DNA from: Bacteroidota bacterium
GTDB taxonomy: Bacteria; Bacteroidota; Ignavibacteria; Ignavibacteriales; Ignavibacteriaceae
Direction: 5' to 3'
Length of the DNA: 36,710 nt
Assembly: GCA_023453665.1 (NCBI GenBank)
Contig: JAEXTA010000228.1
Coordinates: forward strand, 1-36,710
In this document: positions 1 to 8,822 of the stretch, piece by piece
Layout of the letters: each line of letters opens with the position of its first letter
How positions within the stretch are numbered: the stretch's first letter is position 1
Made by a program: the position numbers and the translations under genes
Notes under the pieces: model-generated
The model's input: only the letters and a program-made list of their open reading frames with translations
Told to the model about the DNA's origin: nothing
The model's database searches: none

Positions 1-1
1 T

Positions 2-154
2 GAAGCAGTAACTCCTGTTCCCGGACAGGTTTTTCATCTCGCATTATTCGCGATTATTTATTCAGCACTTTCAGTTATTGCGTTCTGGTTGTTGAAGAGA
101 CAGATAAAAGTTTTGGATAACGATCCCGAACTGAACGGAGGCGTAAATGCTTGA
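2..154 (+). CDS. cydA: Cytochrome bd oxidase subunit I, C-terminal end (partial)
   Basis: The window opens inside a reading frame that encodes about 50 residues and stops at TGA 152-154. The visible part has one hydrophobic segment (FHLALFAIIYSALSVIAFWL) and a short charged tail ending NGGVNA. It overlaps the next gene by 8 bases, the arrangement expected for cydA-cydB, and cydB itself is clear. Subunit I carries the quinol site and the b and d haems of the bd-type terminal oxidase in the inner membrane; none of those residues lie in this fragment. The call rests on hydrophobicity and operon position, because the remaining sequence is outside the window. Confidence 0.75.
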   Translation, partial: EAVTPVPGQVFHLALFAIIYSALSVIAFWLLKRQIKVLDNDPELNGGVNA

Positions 155-1154
155 AGTCGTAATATTCTTCCTGCTCGTTTCTGTTTACCTTTACTGTTTA
201 TTAGGCGGCGCTGATTTTGGTGCGGGAATCATTGAATTATTTTCAGGAAAGAATTCTAAAGAAGTAACACAAAAACTTGTAAACAAAGCGATGGCTCCTA
301 TCTGGGAAGCAAATCACATGTGGCTGATAATTGCAGTTGTAATTTTGTTCAACGGCTTCCCGATGATTTATAGTAAAATTTCAATTACACTTTACATTCC
401 GCTTGTACTTTTATTAGTCGGAATAATTTTACGCGGCACTGCGTTTACCTTTCGATACTATGACGCGATAAAAGATGACTCACAAAAAATTTATTCCAGG
501 ATTTTTGCGTACTCAAGTGTAATGGTTTCTTTTTTCTTTGGACTGATAATCGGCGCTTTGGTTTCGGGGAAGATACAATCATCATCAACAGGATTTGCCG
601 AGAGTTACTTATACCCGTGGCTTAATTTATTCTCAGTCTCAACAGGAATTTTTATATCTGCAATTTTTGCTTTCACAGCTTCGGTTTATCTTATTGGTGA
701 AGCATCAGATATTCAGACAAAATTAATGATAGTTAAAAAAGCTAAACGCTCAGCAATAATTATGGTAATAAGCGGCGGACTCGTTTTTGTTACATCCTTA
801 ATTGAACAGGTTCACTTCGCTGAATCATTTATGGATAACACGCTTGCCAATATTCTTATTGCAGCAGCAACAGTACTTCTTCCTTTCTTATGGTATTCAT
901 TGGATAAAGTTATGAACTGGCTGCCGAGGGTTTTAGTAGGTGCGCAATTGTTTTTGATACTCGCTGCGTTTTATGCTGTTTACTTTCCATCGATATTAAT
1001 TCTGGATAACGGAAGAAGTTATGATCTGATGATACACAAACCACCTGAGGTTACTCTCGCATACCTTGGATGGGCATTGATTATAGGTTCGTTTATAATT
1101 TTTCCATCGCTGTATTATTTATTTAAAGTGTTTAAGCTTGAAAAAGACAACTAA
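147..1154 (+). CDS. cydB: Cytochrome bd ubiquinol oxidase subunit II
   Basis: This 335-residue integral membrane protein has about eight hydrophobic segments. The N-terminal helix contains GGADFGAGIIELF, the family signature of CydB, followed by the conserved block APIWEANHMWLI near residues 50-61. With CydA it forms the high-affinity bd oxidase that oxidises quinol and reduces O2 to water without proton pumping, and it is useful under microaerobic conditions. The length matches the shorter, cyanide-insensitive-type CydB proteins. The start ATG lies within the end of cydA, with GGAGG about 6 bases upstream (inside cydA), so the two are translationally coupled. No small cydX-like ORF is evident downstream. 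The call is confident; the bd/CIO subclass is less certain. Confidence 0.95.
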   Translation: MLEVVIFFLLVSVYLYCLLGGADFGAGIIELFSGKNSKEVTQKLVNKAMAPIWEANHMWLIIAVVILFNGFPMIYSKISITLYIPLVLLLVGIILRGTAFTFRYYDAIKDDSQKIYSRIFAYSSVMVSFFFGLIIGALVSGKIQSSSTGFAESYLYPWLNLFSVSTGIFISAIFAFTASVYLIGEASDIQTKLMIVKKAKRSAIIMVISGGLVFVTSLIEQVHFAESFMDNTLANILIAAATVLLPFLWYSLDKVMNWLPRVLVGAQLFLILAAFYAVYFPSILILDNGRSYDLMIHKPPEVTLAYLGWALIIGSFIIFPSLYYLFKVFKLEKDN

Positions 1155-1614
1155 ATATTTTTCAAAACCTCTTTTGTCACATTGAGCTTGTCGAAATGTG
1201 ACGGTGTGACTTTACCACTTAGACACTAATAACACTGAGAAACACTAAGTTGTTATTCAGTGCTTGATACCGGATACCCGATCCTAGATTCCAGAAAATT
1301 GAATCTCTAGTTAAAATTTATGTCATTATTCAGTCATTCACCTTTTCAACAAATAATCTTTTCTCGCCTTACAACAACCAACAGACCACAAACTAGCACT
1401 TGAGTTTTATTAAACACTCATTTAAGTTGCTTGTGTTTTAATGTCGCCTAATTTATCAAATTAAATTCGCGGGATAGATCGTTGAGAGGGTGATGCCATG
1501 TTGGTTTACATGTGAAAAGCAGTACGAAAAAAACACTGATTGTTACAGAAATGGGGACTCTAGACGTTAACTGATTTGTTTTAAGTTATTATTAATAATA
1601 TAGGTTTGTAAAAC
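1155..1614. other. Intergenic region between cydB and the TIR gene
   Basis: These 460 bases have no convincing ORF. They hold a dispersed palindromic repeat (1176-1202), a short stretch of degenerate GGATAC/GATACC units near 1264-1290 that resembles the one upstream of 3469, and AT-rich sequence before the TIR gene. TAGGTTTG at 1601-1608 matches the Bacteroidetes -7 consensus TAnnTTTG, with TTTG at 1575-1578 as a possible upstream element. The spacing is a little long and the motif sits only 6 bases before the start codon, so it is only a weak promoter candidate. Confidence 0.6.
1176..1202. repeat. Dispersed palindromic repeat, copy 1
   Basis: Perfect 8-base arms, GTCACATT (1176-1183) and AATGTGAC (1195-1202), flank an 11-base loop, GAGCTTGTCGA. 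A second copy in the prophage at 30132-30158 has the same architecture, a loop differing at one base, and a compensatory change in one stem pair. It lies just after cydB and could also act as a weak transcript-end structure. Confidence 0.75.
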
Positions 1615-2805
1615 ATGCAAGCAAGTGTTTTTATATCTCATTCATCGTTAGACAAAGTATTTGTTTATCGATTGGCTACTGAATTCCACGCAATCGGGGT
1701 AAGAACTTGGATTGATGATAAACAAATTAAAGTGGGACAAAGAATTTCTCGAAGAATCATGGATGGTGTTTTTAGCTGTGATTATTTTTTAATTGTTCTG
1801 TCAAGAAATTCTGAAAAATCAAATTGGGTAAAGCATGAACTTGAATCTGCATATTTTGAAGCCGTCTCAAAGAGAAAGGATGTTATCCTTCCTATTCTTC
1901 TGGATAATGTTCCTGTGCCAAATGAATTAAAAAATGTTAAATATGCTGATTTTCGAAATGGATTTGAAAAAGGCTTCAAGGAACTAGTCAAAATCTTTGA
2001 ACTTGATGAAGATTATTTAGAATTTCTTTCCAGAGAAGAACGAGAAAAAGAAATTAAAAAATTATTAAATACAACAAACAAATTCGGTGGAGTTCCCGAG
2101 CAAGTTATGTTATTAGTTCCTGATGAAACCTACCTTTATATTTTTGAAGATATTCTGAATAATGAAGAATCAAATGAACGCACATTATATAATGCAACTG
2201 AATCATTAAACTGGCTTGCAAATTATTCGTATGATCATCGGGTGATAAGAAGTCATTCTTCAATCGCTCCATTAATAAATTTATTTGAAAGAACAGTCAA
2301 CCATAAATTGAGAAAAGATATTATTGATGCTTTATCCTCAATTGGGTCAAAACTATGCTGGGATTTTATTACTTCAAAATTGGAGAGTTCCAATAATAGT
2401 CTACGAGCGAGAATCCTCATTGGATTAAGCTCTATGTCTTCTCAAGAAGATTATTCAAATTGGGATTCAAAAATCATCAAGTTTCTTCATGAATGTACTT
2501 CATTTAAAGAAGCGGATTGTCTCTATTTTGATATTGAAAGTGAAGAAAATGATTATCGTTTTTGGGTGTTCAGATGTTTAGGACTCGCCAAGAAAAAGTC
2601 TTCAGTAAAATTCATTGAAAAATATTTAGAAAATAAATATGAACCACTAGCAACACAAGCTGAAGCTGCTGCGGCTCATTGGTGCATAACAAAATCGGAA
2701 AAATATATTAGCGTATTAAAGAAGGCAAGAAGAAACAGAATTGGTTGCTCTGCCTCTGTTACTTTAGATGAAATTAAAAACAAAAAGAGTAAACTAAAAA
2801 AATAA
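1615..2805 (+). CDS. TIR-domain protein with C-terminal HEAT-like repeats
   Basis: Residues 1-130 form a TIR domain. VFISHSSLDK is the beta-A/box 1 motif, WIDDKQIKVGQRI corresponds to the BB-loop region, and SNWVKHELESAY carries the conserved glutamate (about E75) that is catalytic in NAD-cleaving TIR enzymes. The rest, to residue 396, is helical with HEAT/armadillo-like periodicity (for example residues 200-270 and 310-360). Bacterial TIR proteins are typically antiphage effectors that deplete NAD+ or make cyclic ADP-ribose signals; by inference this could do either, with the repeats acting as a sensor or scaffold. No partner gene (ThsA-like, cyclase, argonaute) stands beside it: cydB lies upstream and gldC converges downstream. 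The TIR call is confident; the defence role is inferred. Confidence 0.88.
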   Translation: MQASVFISHSSLDKVFVYRLATEFHAIGVRTWIDDKQIKVGQRISRRIMDGVFSCDYFLIVLSRNSEKSNWVKHELESAYFEAVSKRKDVILPILLDNVPVPNELKNVKYADFRNGFEKGFKELVKIFELDEDYLEFLSREEREKEIKKLLNTTNKFGGVPEQVMLLVPDETYLYIFEDILNNEESNERTLYNATESLNWLANYSYDHRVIRSHSSIAPLINLFERTVNHKLRKDIIDALSSIGSKLCWDFITSKLESSNNSLRARILIGLSSMSSQEDYSNWDSKIIKFLHECTSFKEADCLYFDIESEENDYRFWVFRCLGLAKKKSSVKFIEKYLENKYEPLATQAEAAAAHWCITKSEKYISVLKKARRNRIGCSASVTLDEIKNKKSKLKK

Positions 2806-2816
2806 TTCGATGCCCT

Positions 2817-3164
2817 TCAACCCTTATTCACCTTCTTCTCAAGCTCAAGCTTCTCCGCAAATTTTCTGCTGAAATCATTAATCATATCCGAGACTTCAGT
2901 GTTTTTTGTTGAGCGCTGAAATGTATCAGCCATCTTTATCAATGTCTGGTGAAAGTGAATGTTCATTTCATCGACAGTCATTTCTTTCGTCCACAGATCA
3001 ATTCCCATTGTCACATTATCTTTTTTATCCCACAATGAAAGCATAAGTGATTTACATTCACTCAGCGAATCATTACCGGAGTCCGGCGCTTCCCATTCAA
3101 TTTTTTCAGGGACACGATTGTTGTCAAGTTGTATCTTTAGATTTATAAAAGTTGTTTTGGGCAT
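2817..3164 (-). CDS. gldC: Gliding motility protein GldC homologue
   Basis: This 115-residue soluble protein closely matches the GldC pattern. It has an N-terminal strand region with LDNNRVPEKIEWEAPDSG, then SLWDKK, IDLWTKEMTVDEM, a FHQTLIKMADTF helix, and a C-terminal FAEKLELEKK helix. In Flavobacterium johnsoniae GldC is a small gliding accessory protein; homologues are widespread in FCB bacteria, including non-gliders, where the role is unknown. It converges with the TIR gene, only 11 bases apart. A GGAA sequence precedes the ATG. It is a useful taxonomic pointer. The family call is confident, and the function in this organism is open. Confidence 0.9.
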   Translation of the reverse strand: MPKTTFINLKIQLDNNRVPEKIEWEAPDSGNDSLSECKSLMLSLWDKKDNVTMGIDLWTKEMTVDEMNIHFHQTLIKMADTFQRSTKNTEVSDMINDFSRKFAEKLELEKKVNKG

Positions 3165-3468
3165 GTTATTTCCGTTTTAGTTTTTTTATGATACTGGATG
3201 CTGGCAGCATGATAACTGATGCCTGGTACCGGATTTCCGATACTTGATAGTATTTGAAACTTCTAAATTCGATATTCCCTGTTGGGTATTTATTATTCCT
3301 CATTTACAATCAATAAAAATAGTGAACTTGAAACTGATTCTTTCAATTCTCTAAAACATCCACCATCACACATCTTCCATCAACCAAACTAAATTTCTTT
3401 CTTCAAATTTAACAATTAATTGTTCATCTTAGGACTGAAATTTTTCTCAATCATTTCAGAATATAATT
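3165..3468. other. Divergent intergenic region with degenerate short repeats
   Basis: This stretch separates the divergent gldC and barrel-protein genes and so should carry promoters for both; none matches a consensus clearly enough to call. Bases 3187-3250 consist of degenerate units of the GATACTGGATGCTGG type, similar to those at about 1264-1290. The remainder is AT-rich with no ORF. Confidence 0.55.
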
Positions 3469-4011
3469 ATGAGAATATCCACCGTTTTATTTTCACTTGT
3501 ATTGATTGTGTTGATTAGTTCGATCTCATATTCACAAACTGTAAGCGCTGGTGTTTCAATTGGCGGCGGAACGATTAGCGGCGAAACACCTTCTATCGGT
3601 TCATTTTCAACTTCACTTTATATTGAAACTATTTCACCTTTTGAAGATGATATTTCAATCAGGCTTGCATTTTTTTATATGCAGGACATCGATAAACTTC
3701 TTCCCGATACACGCACGGTTTACTTTTCTTTTCTTAAAGGACTATCATTGAAAGCTATTCTGACTCAGCCACTTGAAAATAAATTCTTCGTAGAAGAAGG
3801 ATTGGGTCTGATTACTTTAAATGATAGAACACTTTCAAATACAAATATCTGGGATCATGGAATCGCTGTTTCTCTTGCCGGCGGAATCGATTTAAGAAAT
3901 GAAGATATGAAAGGATTTAAAATCGGAGCGGGTCTTGAGTTCGGTATTACATTTTTTAATACACTGCCTAAGTATTCTTCGGTTTATCTTTTTTTTCAAA
4001 GGGCATTTTAA
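3469..4011 (+). CDS. Small outer-membrane beta-barrel protein
   Basis: This 180-residue protein has a Sec signal peptide (hydrophobic core about residues 5-20, likely cleavage after SYSQ). The mature part alternates polar and hydrophobic residues in strand-like stretches rich in Gly, Ser and aromatics. It ends in VYLFFQRAF, with the C-terminal phenylalanine typical of proteins inserted by the BAM complex. About eight strands would fit, as in OmpA/OmpW-type small barrels, but no specific family is recognised. It is transcribed alone and converges on the S46 peptidase gene across a shared terminator. Its function is unknown; membrane stability or small-solute permeability are possibilities only. 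Confidence 0.7.
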   Translation: MRISTVLFSLVLIVLISSISYSQTVSAGVSIGGGTISGETPSIGSFSTSLYIETISPFEDDISIRLAFFYMQDIDKLLPDTRTVYFSFLKGLSLKAILTQPLENKFFVEEGLGLITLNDRTLSNTNIWDHGIAVSLAGGIDLRNEDMKGFKIGAGLEFGITFFNTLPKYSSVYLFFQRAF

Positions 4012-4014
4012 AAA

Positions 4015-4037
4015 AAATCCCGCGAGAAGCGGGATTT
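4015..4037. terminator. Bidirectional intrinsic terminator
   Basis: Arms AAATCCCGC and GCGGGATTT (9 perfect pairs) enclose loop GAGAA. A-rich sequence lies on the left and a T-containing stretch on the right, so either transcript ends in a U-rich tail. It sits between convergent genes ending at 4011 and 4061. Confidence 0.85.
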
Positions 4038-4060
4038 CTTAATCTACTACTATACTAAAA

Positions 4061-6286
4061 CTATTTTTTCTTCTTTGTTGTTTTCGTTTTAGTATCTTTT
4101 TTCTCTTCAACTTTTGGAGGTTCTACATAAAGTTTTCCGCTTATAAGTTCTTCACTTATTCTTTTAGCTTTATATAGATCCTGGATAGCCTCAACCATTC
4201 CTGATGAATGAACTGAAACTGTTCTGTTCTCTTCAGTCGTAAAAATAAAACTTCCGGGCAAACTTTGAATGTTGCCATCGAAAGCAAGTCCTACAATCTG
4301 TGCATCTTTATTAATAACAGGGCTGCCTGAATTACCGCCAATAATATCATTTGTTGAAACAAAGTTGAAAGGAGTTTCAAGGTTGAATTCTGCCGGTGGG
4401 TTTTGCCATCTTTCGGGTAAACTCCATGGAAACTCTTTACCGAATCCATAATACCTGTCATACATTCCGTGGAAGGTCGTTAATGGTGGTGCATAAGTTC
4501 CGTTGTACGGGAAACCTTCAACCACACCATCTGAAATTCTTAATGTGAATGTTGCATCAGGTGGAATTGATGTTCCGTAAACTTCGAATAATGCGCGTCC
4601 AAGCTGCTGAACATAATTTGCTTCGCGTGATGCGATCTCTTTTTGTAATTCCTGAATTTCTTTTTTTCTCTCATCGGTATTTCTAACAAAATAAATAAAA
4701 GGATCTTCTGAATTTAAAATTGCTTCAGGACCTTCATCAACAAGTTGTTTTAGTTTTTCTTTACTTGTTAGCGACGAGTTTGAGATCATATAATCAGCAG
4801 CCTCCTTGCCTTTACGGCCGCCGGTCATATGTTCTATCAACATATTGTCTTCTCCCAAAAGGGTGATCATTCTGTCAATTTGTTTACTCAAAAGTAAATG
4901 ATTCAAATGAACATCAAAATCTTGAGGAATGATAGATTCAATTGTTGTCTCAAGCTCTTCACCTTTATAAGCAGCTGATCTTTCCTCTTCAGGCAGCATA
5001 AGTTGATTTGCTAATTCTATAACACTCATCGCTGTAAAGAAGTAACCGGAACCGGAAAATTTATTTAGGTTTATAGCTGCATATTCTTTTGCAAATTCTC
5101 TTATTTCAGATCTTGTTCCTTCAATATTTTCCCAAACTGTCCCGTACTTTTCACTGAGTTCTTCATCATCCATTACAGCATTTTTAAAATTATTCTCGAA
5201 ATCTCTTTTCTTTTGCATAAGAATGGGATCTCTTAATCCTTTTAAAATTCCACCATACGCTTTTTGTGAATTTGCAAAACTAAATACCTGATCCTGCAAA
5301 TCATCTTTTTGGTCGGGTCTTTCATTCATCAATTGTGTATAAATTGAAACCAGATCATCCAGAAGCTGTACGGTTATCGGATACTGGAAATCACGCATAA
5401 ATTCTAATTGAGCAACTGTACTTAGGCGTGAGGTTGAGCCCGGATTGCCAACAACAAAAACCGGTTCACCTGCTTTTGCTCCGTTGGGACTCCATTTAAA
5501 ATAATGTTCCGTCTTTAATGGTTTTCCTTCTTCATCATAAACTCTGAAGAATGTACAATCCATATTATACCTTGGATATGTGAAGTTATCTGGATCGCCC
5601 CCAAAGAAACCAAGCTGTGTTTCGGGTGCAAATACCAGTCTTACATCATTATACGTTTTGTAACCGTATAATGAATACTTTCCGCCATTAAACAATTTTA
5701 CGACTGAAATTTTCAAACCGGTTTTGTCTTTTTCTCTATTTTGGATTTCAGTGATGATCGCTTTCTCGTTAGCTACTTTCTCAGCATCATCAGCACCTTT
5801 ATCTATAGCCTTATGAACTTCATCAGTAACATCTTTGATAAGTACTAACTGATCAACAAACAAACCGGGAACAGGTCTTTCATCTTCAAGTTTTGTTGCA
5901 ATGAATCCATTGGTATGAAGGTCTTCGCCTTCCTGGTTTACCTGTGTTATACTCTGTCTTCCGCAGTGATGGTTGGTCATTACGAGTCCATCCTCAGAAA
6001 CAAACGATGCTGAACAATAGGATGCAAAGCGTAATGCTGACATACGGACGTTATCTAACCATTCGTCAGTTGGGCGGAAGCCGTATTCATCTTCAAAGTA
6101 GTCAACCGGAGGAAAGTCGAAAGTCCACATTCTTCCTGTGTCGAATTTTCCGGCTTTAACTGTGTCAAGATTTAACCAGCTTTGTTCATCCGATTGAGCA
6201 ACTGTATTAACAGAGTTTCCCAATACAATCAAACTGGTCAGAAGTACAAATACCACAAACGCAAATTTTGAATTGATTTTTTTCAT
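4061..6286 (-). CDS. S46 family dipeptidyl-peptidase (DPP7-like), secreted
   Basis: A 741-residue serine exopeptidase with an N-terminal signal peptide (about residues 1-30). The S46 hallmarks are present: MTNHHCG with the predicted catalytic His107, GGDPDNFTYPR in the region of the catalytic Asp, and GGNSGSPV with Ser653. The residue 18 positions after the serine is Gly671 (in AFDGN). In Porphyromonas enzymes Gly here marks DPP7 (hydrophobic P1) and Arg marks DPP11 (acidic P1), so DPP7-like specificity is inferred. These periplasmic enzymes release dipeptides for amino-acid fermentation or uptake. The C-terminus has a Lys-rich tail (TKTKTTKKKK). AGGGA precedes the ATG. A paralogue lies directly upstream on the same strand. 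Confidence 0.93.
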   Translation of the reverse strand: MKKINSKFAFVVFVLLTSLIVLGNSVNTVAQSDEQSWLNLDTVKAGKFDTGRMWTFDFPPVDYFEDEYGFRPTDEWLDNVRMSALRFASYCSASFVSEDGLVMTNHHCGRQSITQVNQEGEDLHTNGFIATKLEDERPVPGLFVDQLVLIKDVTDEVHKAIDKGADDAEKVANEKAIITEIQNREKDKTGLKISVVKLFNGGKYSLYGYKTYNDVRLVFAPETQLGFFGGDPDNFTYPRYNMDCTFFRVYDEEGKPLKTEHYFKWSPNGAKAGEPVFVVGNPGSTSRLSTVAQLEFMRDFQYPITVQLLDDLVSIYTQLMNERPDQKDDLQDQVFSFANSQKAYGGILKGLRDPILMQKKRDFENNFKNAVMDDEELSEKYGTVWENIEGTRSEIREFAKEYAAINLNKFSGSGYFFTAMSVIELANQLMLPEEERSAAYKGEELETTIESIIPQDFDVHLNHLLLSKQIDRMITLLGEDNMLIEHMTGGRKGKEAADYMISNSSLTSKEKLKQLVDEGPEAILNSEDPFIYFVRNTDERKKEIQELQKEIASREANYVQQLGRALFEVYGTSIPPDATFTLRISDGVVEGFPYNGTYAPPLTTFHGMYDRYYGFGKEFPWSLPERWQNPPAEFNLETPFNFVSTNDIIGGNSGSPVINKDAQIVGLAFDGNIQSLPGSFIFTTEENRTVSVHSSGMVEAIQDLYKAKRISEELISGKLYVEPPKVEEKKDTKTKTTKKKK

Positions 6287-6367
6287 GGATAGTCCCTTGT
6301 GATTTTTAACAACATAAAGTTACTACTATTTGCTGATTTATTAAAGAAATCCGTTATGAGTAAGAAT

Positions 6368-6442
6368 AAAAAAAAAGAGACTGTCAAAAAGCAGCCGTAA
6401 TATCCGTTTAAGCAATATTATAACTGTTTAAGACAGCCTCTC
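6368..6442 (-). terminator. Intrinsic terminator after the upstream S46 gene
   Basis: Read on the minus strand, arm GAGAGGCTGTC (6432-6442) pairs with GACAGTCTC (6377-6385), followed by an uninterrupted run of nine T (6368-6376). The 46-base loop holds a nested inverted repeat (TAATAT/ATATTA). It follows the stop of the 6459-8636 gene, so the two S46 genes are probably separate transcription units. Confidence 0.75.
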
Positions 6443-6458
6443 AGTGAAGAGGTAAGTT

Positions 6459-8636
6459 TCACTTTAAAATTTTTGAATGTTTTAATTCATCAGCAATTCT
6501 TTTTGCTTTATAGATGTCCTGCACAACTTCGAGCATCCCTTGCGAAGCTACTGAGATCATCCTGTTTTCAACTGTATCATAAATAAAGTAACCGGAGTTA
6601 CTTTCAATGTTACCGTCAAAAGCTAATCCTACGACCTCTTTATTTTTATTGATTACTGCGCTTCCCGAACTTCCGCCGACAATATCATGTGTGCTTATAA
6701 AATTATACGGTGTTGATAGATCAAAATCCTCTGACGGATTTTTCCATCTCTCAGGAAGATCCCATGGGAATTTTTTCTTGTGGGAATAATACCTGTCATA
6801 CAAACCATAGAAAGTAGTAACAACAGGTGCAATCGTTCCATTGTAATCATAAGATTTTAACACACCATCACCTATTCTTAATGAGAATGAACCATCGGGC
6901 GGAATAGTTGTTCCGAAAACTTCAAACAATGCCTGACCGAGTTGATTTTCAAATACTGTTTCAGTGGTATTTATTTCCTTAATAATTCCCTGAAGTTGAA
7001 TAACTCTTTCATTGGTCTTTAAGTTAAAGCTTATGAATGGATCATCAGAACTTAAGATCGCATCCGGGCCTTTGTTTGCAAGGGCTATAACATCACTCTT
7101 AGATTTTATTTTTGAATTAGAAAGGATAAATCTTACTGCATCATCACCTTCTTTACCGCCGAATAACTTCTGTACATGTTCATTATCTTTTCCAAGAAGC
7201 ATCATCATTAAATTTGCCTGCACACGTAATACTTTTCTTTGAAGTGCTTCATCAATGTTTGAAGGGAAGATCTTTTCAATCGTGTTATTTAGACTATCAA
7301 TTTTGTATCTGTCGGTTCGCTGATCTTCCGGTAGTTTTAATTCATTTGCAAGTTTGATTAGGTCATCTGCAATTTTATAATAAACTGAATACATATTCGG
7401 GTTTCTTGAAAGAGCGGCATACTCATTTGCGTACTGGCTAAGCTCCTGCCTGTTCATTGCAAGATTATCCCAAACAGTTGAATATTTTACAGCAAGCTTT
7501 GGATCGGACATAACTTTTTCTCTTAGTGTTTTTTCAAAATCCTTTTTCCTGGCCATGTAAATAGGATTTCGTAAACCTCGCAGAACACCTGTAAATCTTT
7601 TATTACTGTTGGCAATGTTGTTAAGTGTGCCGATGTATTGTGATCTTTTTTCAGGAAACTCTGCAATCAGTTCTTCATAATTTTTTTGATACTGCTGCAT
7701 TAGAAAAGCATTCACCCGGTAGGTGTAATCTCTCATATACTCAAGCTGTGCAACTGATTTTAATTTGTTAGTATTGCCGGGATTACCAATCACAAAAATC
7801 GGTTCATCCTCCTGTGCGCCTTCTGTACTCCATCTAAAATGATTTTTCACTTTAACAGGTTTTCCATTTTCATCATAAGCACGCCAGAAAGTACAATCAA
7901 GACTGTAACGTGGATAAGTATAATTATCAGGATCACCGCCATATAAACCAAGTGCTGATTCAGGAATTAGAACCAACCTAACATCGGAGTATCTTTTATA
8001 TCCGTATAAAGAATATTTACCACCGTTGTATAGTGTTACTACCTGGTAAACCAATCCGGTGTTTGCAGCATTTCTTTCCTGCAGTTCTTTGATTTTGTCA
8101 GATTTATTTTTTGCTTTTTCAGAATCGTCCTTTCCTTTATTGATCGCATCCTGAACTTCCGCAGTTACATCTTCAATTGATACTAACTGATCCACAAAAA
8201 GTTTTGGATGTCTTCGTTCGTCATCAAGTGTTTCTGCATAAAATCCTGTTGCTAAAAGATCTTCTCCTTCTTTTTGCAGATCTTTAAGAAGAAAATCTGA
8301 ACAGTGGTTGTTGGTCATTATCAATCCATCTTCAGAAACAAACGAACCTGAACACCAGCTTCCAAACCTAAGCGCAGACATACGAACATCATCCAGCCAA
8401 TCCTTAGTTGGACGGAAATTATATGTCTGTTCAAAATAATCTAAAGGAGGAAAATCAAACGTCCACATTTTTCCAGTGTCGAATCTTTGAGCTTTCACTG
8501 TATCAAGTAAAACTCCCTGGTAAACATTAGACTGGTTTGTAGTGGTTTGTAAATTTTGAGTTGATCCGCAACCTGCAGAAATGATAAGCAATAAAAATAA
8601 ACCCGGAATGAAACTGAGTCTGGCAAGTAATTTCAT
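6459..8636 (-). CDS. S46 family dipeptidyl-peptidase (DPP7-like), probable lipoprotein
   Basis: A 725-residue paralogue of the downstream S46 enzyme. The catalytic signatures are MTNNHCS (His111), GGDPDNYTYPR and GGSSGSAV (Ser657), with Gly675 at the S1-specificity position, again DPP7-like. Unlike its neighbour, the N-terminus ends in LIISAGCGST, which resembles a lipobox with Cys23, so the enzyme is probably lipid-anchored in the periplasm or outer membrane. The -3 residue is Ser rather than Leu, so the lipoprotein call is moderate. The second S46 histidine motif differs by Asn for the first His (NNHC versus NHHC), and the Pro after the GSSGS motif is Ala. It has its own terminator. Confidence 0.92.
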   Translation of the reverse strand: MKLLARLSFIPGLFLLLIISAGCGSTQNLQTTTNQSNVYQGVLLDTVKAQRFDTGKMWTFDFPPLDYFEQTYNFRPTKDWLDDVRMSALRFGSWCSGSFVSEDGLIMTNNHCSDFLLKDLQKEGEDLLATGFYAETLDDERRHPKLFVDQLVSIEDVTAEVQDAINKGKDDSEKAKNKSDKIKELQERNAANTGLVYQVVTLYNGGKYSLYGYKRYSDVRLVLIPESALGLYGGDPDNYTYPRYSLDCTFWRAYDENGKPVKVKNHFRWSTEGAQEDEPIFVIGNPGNTNKLKSVAQLEYMRDYTYRVNAFLMQQYQKNYEELIAEFPEKRSQYIGTLNNIANSNKRFTGVLRGLRNPIYMARKKDFEKTLREKVMSDPKLAVKYSTVWDNLAMNRQELSQYANEYAALSRNPNMYSVYYKIADDLIKLANELKLPEDQRTDRYKIDSLNNTIEKIFPSNIDEALQRKVLRVQANLMMMLLGKDNEHVQKLFGGKEGDDAVRFILSNSKIKSKSDVIALANKGPDAILSSDDPFISFNLKTNERVIQLQGIIKEINTTETVFENQLGQALFEVFGTTIPPDGSFSLRIGDGVLKSYDYNGTIAPVVTTFYGLYDRYYSHKKKFPWDLPERWKNPSEDFDLSTPYNFISTHDIVGGSSGSAVINKNKEVVGLAFDGNIESNSGYFIYDTVENRMISVASQGMLEVVQDIYKAKRIADELKHSKILK

Positions 8637-8774
8637 GACGATACCTGATTATTTAAAATATTCGGCAGAAAAATATTTACCTGTGAATGACGGACAAAAC
8701 AGTTTGTCACACTGATAAACCGTTTGTCATGTTTTTCTTATTTCGATTTTTCTATTGGATAGTAAAGAGAATGT

Positions 8775-8805
8775 GACGGTTTCTCCACGAATCAGAGAAA
8801 CCGTC
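8775..8805 (-). terminator. Strong stem-loop after the VIT/vWA gene
   Basis: GACGGTTTCTC and GAGAAACCGTC pair perfectly (11 bp) around a 9-base loop. It lies 17 bases past the stop of the minus-strand gene 8823-11012. The following sequence has no clean U-tract, so it may be a terminator or an mRNA 3' end stabiliser. Confidence 0.6.
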
Positions 8806-8822
8806 AATCGGAGATATGGGTC

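Noticed and set aside
8706..8779. Possible third copy of the dispersed palindrome
   Set aside because: GTCACACTGA (8706-8715) and AATGTGACGG (8770-8779) match the ends, but 54 bases separate them and the loop is absent; at best a degraded copy.
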